A stretch of DNA of 64,000 nt, from positions 124,001 to 188,000 of the forward strand of contig NZ_BBXF01000008.1 of NCBI RefSeq assembly GCF_001570585.1, given 5' to 3'. This DNA is from Herbidospora daliensis. Lineage in GTDB: Bacteria > Actinomycetota > Actinomycetes > Streptosporangiales > Streptosporangiaceae. Shown here piece after piece: positions 59,465 through 64,000 of this stretch; position 1 is the stretch's first letter; every line of letters starts with the position of its first letter. Made by a program: the position numbers and the translations under genes. The notes beneath the pieces are model-generated. The model saw only the letters and a program-made list of their open reading frames with translations, did no database searches and was not told where the DNA came from.

Positions 59465-59839
59465 ACGACCACAATCACTGCTTCACTACCCCCTGCATAG
59501 ATCCCGCCGCGGGCCTCGGCGTGGTTCTTGCTGTCGCCGGAACAGCGCGGCAGGGGTCGAATGAGGGACTGAGTTTGCTGACCGGCCTCGGAATGATCAG
59601 GCGCCCGAGTACAGGCCGGGCACGACGCAGTCCTTATCGGGGCGGCCAACTGATCGCCACCTCCGAGCAGCAGCACCCGGTCGGCGCCGAGGCGGTGCCC
59701 ACACGAGCCAGGGTCTCTGCACTTGCCTGGCCATTTGATGACCAGGGCCAGGCCCATCTCGACCTCTTGAAGCGTCGCTTGTGTGATCGATGCCGTCACG
59801 ATCGCCGGATTTGTGTTTCTCCGTTTAAGGAGGAAGGTG
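59465..59839. other. Gap upstream of the integrase
   Basis: No convincing gene. The stretch contains the upstream region of the integrase gene; short frames lack ribosome sites. Confidence 0.4.
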
Positions 59840-61128
59840 ATGACGATGGGTGAGAGTCATCCAGTGGTCTACAAGCGGTGTGGTTGCACCGGGCGGAGCG
59901 GGTGTCCCAGGTTGGCCGAGGACGGGCACGGTTCGTGGTATTTCGCCGTGCAGGTTCAGGGCCTGTCGGGGCAGCGGGAGCGTATGCGGCGGCGCGGATA
60001 CGCAAGCGCGGCGGAAGCCGAACAAGCCGGGCTGCAGGTGATCGCGGCCGAACATGGTGGGGGCATCGGGGCGGCATGCACCGTGGCGCAGTGGCTCCGG
60101 TATTGGCTGGCTACGGATCAGGGCATCCGGCCGAGGACGCGTCAGGGGTATGCGGATCACGTCCGTTTGCATCTGCTCCCGGCGTTGGGGCGGATCAGGC
60201 TGGCGGAGCTGTCCTTCCGTGATGTGCGGCGGATGTTCATGGTGTTGGCCGGGCGCCGGAACCGGTATGGCAGGCCGTTGGCGGCGGCGTCGCTGGAGCG
60301 GATCCGTGCCACGTTGCGGGCGGCGCTGAACGAGGCCGTCCGGGAAGGGCTGATCGACGCCAATCCCGCTCGTGGGTTGCGGTTGCCTGCCGCGCCGCGT
60401 CCGAGGGCGCAGGTGTGGACCGATCGGCGGGTGGCGGTGTGGAGGGCGACCGGTGAGAGGCCGACTGTGGCGGTTTGGACGGTGCCGCAGCTGGTGGACT
60501 TCTTGGACAGCATCCGGGGCGACGCCTTGTTCCCGCTGTGGTGGCTGGCGGCGCTGCGTGGGCTTCGCCGGGGGGAACTCGCCGGCCTGCGCTGGGTGGA
60601 TCTCAGCCTGCAGACTGCCGAACTCGACGTGGTGCGGCAGCTGGTGCAGGTCGGTGGAAGGCTCGTGTTCTTCCCACCGAAGAGCCAGGCCAGTAGACGC
60701 ACGGTCGCGCTGGATCCGCAAACGGTCCGGCTACTGCGCCGCCACGAACGCGAGCAGCGAACGGAGGGAAGGTTCTGCGACGGCAGGGCGCAGGTCTTCA
60801 CTCGGATGGACGGCAGCCCGGTGGCGCCGGACTACCTCACCTACCGGTTCCATAAGCTGGTTCGAGAGAGCGGGCTGCCACCGGTGCGGCTGCATGACCT
60901 GCGGCACGGCGCCTGACGATGGCACTGGCCGCGCACGTGGATCTACCGGTGGTCCAAGACCAGGGGGGCCACGCCAGCATCGTGCTGACCGCTGACACCT
61001 ACACCTCGGTGTTGCCGGAACTGCAACATGAGGCCGCCAGAGCGACGGCGCGTCTGGTGATGTCAGCGGCCCGCGGAGCTGCCCGGAAGGTGCGCCGGGG
61101 GAGGTGCGGGTGGATGACCCAGGTATGA
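59840..61128 (+). pseudogene. Tyrosine-type site-specific integrase, frameshifted
   Basis: ATG 59840 follows a strong AAGGAGG. The first part (to 60916) holds the arm-binding domain, SAM-like core-binding domain ('TVAQWLRYWLATDQGIRPRTR') and catalytic Arg I in 'LRGLRRGELAGLRWVDL', and ends at the box-II 'RLHDLRHGA'. A one-base loss at about 60913 creates a stop. The remainder, 'LTMALAAHVDLPVVQDQGGH', then 'ASIVLTADTYTSVLPELQ', carries the last His and the Tyr nucleophile in another frame to 61128. Each half alone is inactive. It ends 65 bases before the att copy, the normal layout for tRNA-targeting integrases. Confidence 0.9.
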
Positions 61129-61192
61129 CCCATCCGTGTCCCAGGCCATGATCGGGGGATCTTGGACCTGGGAGGACGCGCAGGTCAAGAGT

Positions 61193-61237
61193 GGTGGGGC
61201 GCCAGGGATTCGAACCCTGAACCTACGGATTAAAAGT
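61193..61237 (-). other. attachment site: tRNA-Lys 3'-end copy next to the integrase
   Basis: The 45 bases are identical to 19528-19572; here the encoded CCA end is present (TGGTGGGG on the plus strand). The tRNA 5' half does not follow at 61238 either, so another element is inserted in tandem to the right, and the intact tRNA-Lys should lie beyond the window. Confidence 0.87.
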
Positions 61238-61239
61238 AG

Positions 61240-61326
61240 TTGCGTCTCTTGCCGGAATTTATCGGGATCGATCGCGATACGCCGTGCATGCAGGTCAGAG
61301 GCTTGCGTACTTGCCGGAATCTATCG
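61240..61326 (+). repeat. Direct repeats flanking the att core
   Basis: TTGCGT followed by CTTGCCGGAAT(T/C)TATCG occurs at 61240-61264 and 61303-61326, 63 bases apart, immediately inside the third element. Their place suggests integrase or excisionase arm-binding sites. Confidence 0.55.
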
Positions 61327-61415
61327 CTCTCAACGCTCGGGATCGGGATCGTACGTTCCTGCCGGTCTCCCCTCGGTCTCCCCGGCCGTCGGGAGACCGA
61401 GGCGTTCCCGGGGCT

Positions 61416-61646
61416 TCAGTCCTGCTTCAGCCGGCCGGTCGCGCGGGCCCAGTCGAGGATGTCGGCGAGCCACCACCAGTCGCGGCCGGAGATCTTCCCG
61501 GCGGGCTCGGGGAACTTCTCGACGGTCACCCACTCCTTCGAGCGGCGTCGCCACGTGACGACGGTGTCTTGCGTGACGCCGAGCTCGTCGGCGATGCCGT
61601 CAATGCCGACGGGAACCCAGGGCGCGCTGGGGCGAGTCGCGGTCAT
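61416..61646 (-). CDS. Excisionase/MerR-like small HTH protein
   Basis: A 76-residue protein: 'VPVGIDGIADELGVTQDTVVT', 'WRRRSKEWVTVEKFPEPAGK', 'GRDWWWLADILDWARATGRL'. The winged-helix layout with a 'FPEP..' wing is that of excisionase/AlpA-like DNA-binding proteins of actinomycete integrative elements. It probably directs excision or represses element genes. ATG 61646 is followed upstream by the 17-bp repeat array, so it may be autoregulated. Confidence 0.75.
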   Translation of the reverse strand: MTATRPSAPWVPVGIDGIADELGVTQDTVVTWRRRSKEWVTVEKFPEPAGKISGRDWWWLADILDWARATGRLKQD

Positions 61647-61668
61647 GGGCACATCGTACGGGTCAGAC

Positions 61669-61764
61669 GGGCGCACGTCTGTACAGGGCGCACGTCCGAA
61701 TCGGGCGACGATCTAGAACGGGCGTACGTCTAAGGTTGACAGGTGTACGCCTGGGACGTACGGT
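61669..61764 (+). promoter_or_regulatory. Four 17-bp iterated repeats and a sigma-70-type promoter
   Basis: GGGCGCACGTCT-type units begin at 61669, 61686, 61703 and 61720, exactly 17 bases apart, with a related GGTGTACGCCT at 61742. TTGACA (61736-61741), 17 bases, then TACGGT (61759-61764) form a promoter toward the DUF6907 genes. The repeats overlap its upstream part. Confidence 0.6.
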
Positions 61765-61854
61765 CATCGTGTTGGCACCAGTTAACACGGCGGGCCCGCC
61801 CAAGCGACTGCAACGCGAGGACGGACCCTTGACCGGGAAAGGCACTCCCAGCCC

Positions 61855-62241
61855 ATGACCCACCGTACGGGCGTCGACGAAGACGCCACCAGCACCCCCC
61901 AGAACGGCACGCCCGACCACCCCGCCCGCGCTCCCTGGCTCACCGGGCCTTGCCCGCCGTGGTGCCGGGAGCAGCACACCGACCTGTCCGTGGCCCCGGC
62001 CGACCGGGCGCACGTCGGCCCGTACGCCTCCGTCCCGCTCACGTCGGAGAACTACCCGAAGGGCAGCAAGGCCCCGATCGACCTGATGGCCCGCCTTGAG
62101 CAGGGCTACCGCGAGGCCGAGGCCCGCGTCTGCCTGGTCGACAACGAGACCGAGACGCCCCGGTTCCTCACCCTCGACGAGGCCGAGCGCCTGGTCGAGA
62201 CGCTGACGCAGCAGATCCGCCAGGGAAGGGGCGAAGCATGA
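61855..62241 (+). CDS. DUF6907 protein
   Basis: A 128-residue protein with the N-terminal 'CPPWCREQHTD' motif, then 'DLMARLEQGYREAEARVCLV' and 'LTLDEAERLVETLTQQIRQ'. The CPxWC pattern and the final helix are those of DUF6907, common in Streptosporangiales and streptomycete mobile elements. Function unknown. Its stop overlaps the next gene start (ATGA). Confidence 0.75.
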   Translation: MTHRTGVDEDATSTPQNGTPDHPARAPWLTGPCPPWCREQHTDLSVAPADRAHVGPYASVPLTSENYPKGSKAPIDLMARLEQGYREAEARVCLVDNETETPRFLTLDEAERLVETLTQQIRQGRGEA

Positions 62242-62612
62242 CCGCCAAGCACACCGATTCGTGCCCGTCCTGGTGCGTCAACGGCGAGCATGGCGTCCAG
62301 CCGCTCGCCGGGGACCGGATGCACGTGGTGATGGTCGACGCGCAGCCGCTGCTCACCATGGAGTTCGAGAACTGCGGTTCGGAGTGGGAGCCGTATGAGC
62401 TCCTCGTCGAGATGACCCAGCACGTTCGCGAGGTTGAGGCCCGGATCGTCATCGCCTCCACGCTGCCGCTGGACAAGCCCCGCGACATGCAGCTCACCCT
62501 CGACCAGGCCGAGCATCACGCCCGGCTCGTCCTGGAGCTGGTGCGCGCGGCCCGGACGAACACGCCGGTCGACTACGCCAACGTGACCGGCTCGGAGGAG
62601 CAGCAGTCCTGA
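62238..62612 (+). CDS. DUF6907 protein, second copy
   Basis: A 124-residue paralogue of the preceding gene: 'CPSWCVNGEHGV', 'LLVEMTQHVREVEARIVIAS', 'MQLTLDQAEHHARLVLELV'. Translationally coupled by an ATGA overlap. A strong terminator follows at 62625. Function unknown. Confidence 0.75.
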   Translation: MTAKHTDSCPSWCVNGEHGVQPLAGDRMHVVMVDAQPLLTMEFENCGSEWEPYELLVEMTQHVREVEARIVIASTLPLDKPRDMQLTLDQAEHHARLVLELVRAARTNTPVDYANVTGSEEQQS

Positions 62613-62624
62613 GCGTGCAAGAAG

Positions 62625-62652
62625 CCCCCGCCGACGCGATCGGCGGGGGTTT
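62625..62652 (+). terminator. Rho-independent terminator of the DUF6907 operon
   Basis: CCCCCGCCGA pairs with TCGGCGGGGG across a 5-base loop, followed by TTT. Confidence 0.85.
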
Positions 62653-62746
62653 CGCCTTGCGCGGGGCCGGCTGGTCTTCGCGCTGGCGTCAACCGCGGCG
62701 CCCGCTCGAGCATCTCCTGTGCATCCCGATACGCCAGGAGCCGACC

Positions 62747-62917
62747 GTGCGACGACTCGCCCCCGCCCTCATGCTCGCCTTCGTGCTCGCCCTCGCGGGG
62801 TGCGGCGACGACGAAGGGACCGCCCCGGCGGGCGGCAGCGAGGCGTGCAACTCCCCGGAGACCCTGACCAACGACGAGGCGATCTGGTGCGCCTACCAGA
62901 TCGGCGAGACCTGGTGA
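62747..62917 (+). CDS. Small lipoprotein
   Basis: A 56-residue protein from GTG 62747 with AGGAG 6 bases upstream. The signal peptide 'VRRLAPALMLAFVLALAGC' ends in the lipobox LAGC; the mature part 'CGDDEGTAPAGGSEACNSPE' is short with two more Cys ('EACN', 'IWCAY'). It would be anchored to the outer face of the membrane. Possibly an exclusion-type protein of the element; function unknown. Confidence 0.7.
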   Translation: MRRLAPALMLAFVLALAGCGDDEGTAPAGGSEACNSPETLTNDEAIWCAYQIGETW

Positions 62918-62921
62918 TGTC

Positions 62922-63692
62922 CTACGAGGTGGGGAGCGCCTCGCCGTAGGTCAGCGTGTAGCGCTCGGCGCTGAGCACGGACTCGGCGGTCTCGACCGGG
63001 CGGCCGTCGAGGTCGTAGTGGGTGCGCGTCAGGACGTGGACGACTGAGCCGGGCGGAACCCGGAGCGCCTCGACCTCCTCGGCGATGGCGATGCGCGCGT
63101 CAACCTGGTCGACGCAGCCCGCGATGATGACGCCGATCGAGCGGAACCGGTCGGCGATGCCGAGCAGGTTCTCACTCTTGCCGGGGATCATGACCGGCGT
63201 TCCGCCCGTGATGGCCAGCAGCTCCCACGAGACCGTCTTCTCCGACGGAACCCCGTCCACCTCGAAGAGTGACTCGGTGCGGATGACGTCGGGCTCTTCG
63301 CCGGCGGGGTCCATCCGGAGCCGTTCGCGCACCGGGCCGGGTGCGACGTCTGGCCGCGACGTGGTCCGTAGGAGGACCTGGTGGCCCTGTTCGGGGAGGT
63401 CGAAGACGGCCGATGATCCGGAGTCGGTGAGCCGGAGCGTGAAGTTCCTGACGAGGGTGCGCCTCTTGGGCCGCGCCCTGACGTACGTGCCGCTTCCGGC
63501 GCGTGCTTCGGCGAGGCCCTCGGAGACCAAGATCTGGCTCACCTTGAGGGCGACCGAGTTGGACACGCCGTACAGGCGCTGGATCTCGGGCCGGGACGGG
63601 AGCTGGTCGCCGGGTTCGAGCTCGCCAGATTCGATCTTCTCGCGTAGCTCTTCGACGATCTTTGCGTACAGGTAAGGGCGATCTTCGGTCAC
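62922..63692 (-). CDS. GntR/HutC-family regulator (KorSA-like)
   Basis: A 256-residue regulator from GTG 63692. N-terminal winged helix 'LREKIESGELEPGDQLPSRP', 'YGVSNSVALKVSQILVSEGLA'; C-terminal UTRA ligand-binding domain ('ALRVPPGSVVHVLTRTHYDLD'). Proteins of this type (KorSA, TraR) repress transfer and replication genes of actinomycete integrative elements. The palindrome and repeats just upstream are its probable operator; it is divergent from the gene at 63776. Confidence 0.85.
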   Translation of the reverse strand: MTEDRPYLYAKIVEELREKIESGELEPGDQLPSRPEIQRLYGVSNSVALKVSQILVSEGLAEARAGSGTYVRARPKRRTLVRNFTLRLTDSGSSAVFDLPEQGHQVLLRTTSRPDVAPGPVRERLRMDPAGEEPDVIRTESLFEVDGVPSEKTVSWELLAITGGTPVMIPGKSENLLGIADRFRSIGVIIAGCVDQVDARIAIAEEVEALRVPPGSVVHVLTRTHYDLDGRPVETAESVLSAERYTLTYGEALPTS

Positions 63693-63697
63693 AAAGT

Positions 63698-63765
63698 ACA
63701 GCTTGACACCCTGTACCGTCAGCTTGCAAGCTGTAGGAGCAACACAACAGCCTGTACCGACAGCT
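63698..63765. promoter_or_regulatory. Operator candidates for the GntR regulator
   Basis: CCTGTACCGTCAGCT (63710-63724) and CCTGTACCGACAGCT (63751-63765) are direct repeats 41 bases apart. CAGCTTGCAAGCTG (63720-63733) is a perfect palindrome, and GTACAG/CTGTAC half-sites face each other at 63697-63716. Confidence 0.65.
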
Positions 63766-63775
63766 AGGCGGTTTG

Positions 63776-64000
63776 ATGTTCCCGACGTCGCTCCCCCCTA
63801 CTGCGGACTCCCCGGCGCTGGCCGCCGCGTGGGCCCGCTCCATCGCCCAAGCGGAGTTCCCGAAGTTCGCCGACGCCGCTGAGGACCTGGCCCGTGACCT
63901 CGTCTCGCAGGCCATCCCCGCGCAGCCGCCGCCCGGCGGTCACCACGTTCAGCTCCAGGTCGGCCTCACCGACGAGGGGCGGTTGCGGGTCGAGGTCCAC
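63776..64000 (+). CDS. Partial gene running off the right edge
   Basis: An ATG at 63776 opens a frame to the window end: 'MFPTSLPPTADSPALAAAWA', 'AEFPKFADAAEDLARDLVSQ', 'HVQLQVGLTDEGRLRVEV'. Codon bias fits the plus strand, and the start lies just past the GntR operators, so it is probably a repressed element gene. No family can be named from 75 residues. Confidence 0.5.
   Translation, partial: MFPTSLPPTADSPALAAAWARSIAQAEFPKFADAAEDLARDLVSQAIPAQPPPGGHHVQLQVGLTDEGRLRVEVH

Overview
The window is high-GC actinobacterial DNA. GTG starts, GTGA/ATGA stop-start overlaps, WXG100/EccC/EccD genes, DUF4097, DUF6907, KorSA-like GntR and TPR-CHAT proteins together point to a filamentous actinomycete, probably of the Streptosporangiales type; the genus is a guess. 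No complete rRNA or tRNA gene and no CRISPR array was seen.

Left part, about 1-19.5 kb, looks like ordinary chromosome. It holds an MgtE-N-like protein, a DUF4097 gene divergent from a GbsR/MarR-type regulator, a STAS protein, a DUF2945-DUF3140 pair and a zinc alcohol dehydrogenase. A three-gene sugar ABC transporter operon is decayed to pseudogenes. A Ppx/GppA - molybdopterin oxidoreductase - small helical protein operon follows. Then come a secreted phospholipase A2, a tiny chaplin-like secreted peptide, two TetR units with visible operators (one a near-perfect tetO pair), a secreted Ig-like protein, an exported aromatic-amino-acid-lyase homologue with an altered MIO site, and a haloalkane dehalogenase.

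The rest, 19.5 kb to the right edge, is a tandem array of integrated elements at a tRNA-Lys 3' end. An identical 45-bp tRNA-Lys 3' segment occurs at 19528-19572 and 61193-61237, and a degenerate copy at 46853-46897. Unit 1 (about 19.57-46.85 kb) carries an HNH nuclease, a two-gene HEXXH metallopeptidase module of lower GC, IS debris and a conflict-system island at 27.8-44.9 kb. Unit 2 (about 46.9-61.2 kb) carries a reduced type VII secretion locus (EccC, EccD, WXG100-like proteins, an RNase-A-like toxin with a candidate immunity gene), an IS3 element, a pentapeptide-repeat membrane protein and a frameshifted tyrosine integrase next to its att site. Unit 3 starts at 61.24 kb and runs off the window. 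It has an excisionase-like HTH gene, 17-bp iterated repeats, two DUF6907 genes, a small lipoprotein and a GntR regulator.

The most interesting block is the island at 27.8-44.9 kb, bracketed by two same-orientation copies of one insertion sequence. One operon encodes an APH-like-kinase/NACHT/HEAT fusion of 1606 residues, a membrane-anchored NUDIX-like protein and a TPR protein. A divergent pair encodes a small acidic Cys protein and a 1223-residue TPR-CHAT caspase-like protease. A facing operon encodes two stand-alone CHAT proteases and a TPR protein that ends where a CHAT domain would begin. I infer an NTP-dependent, protease-executed defence or cell-suicide system. The parts belong to known families; the particular assembly may not have been described.
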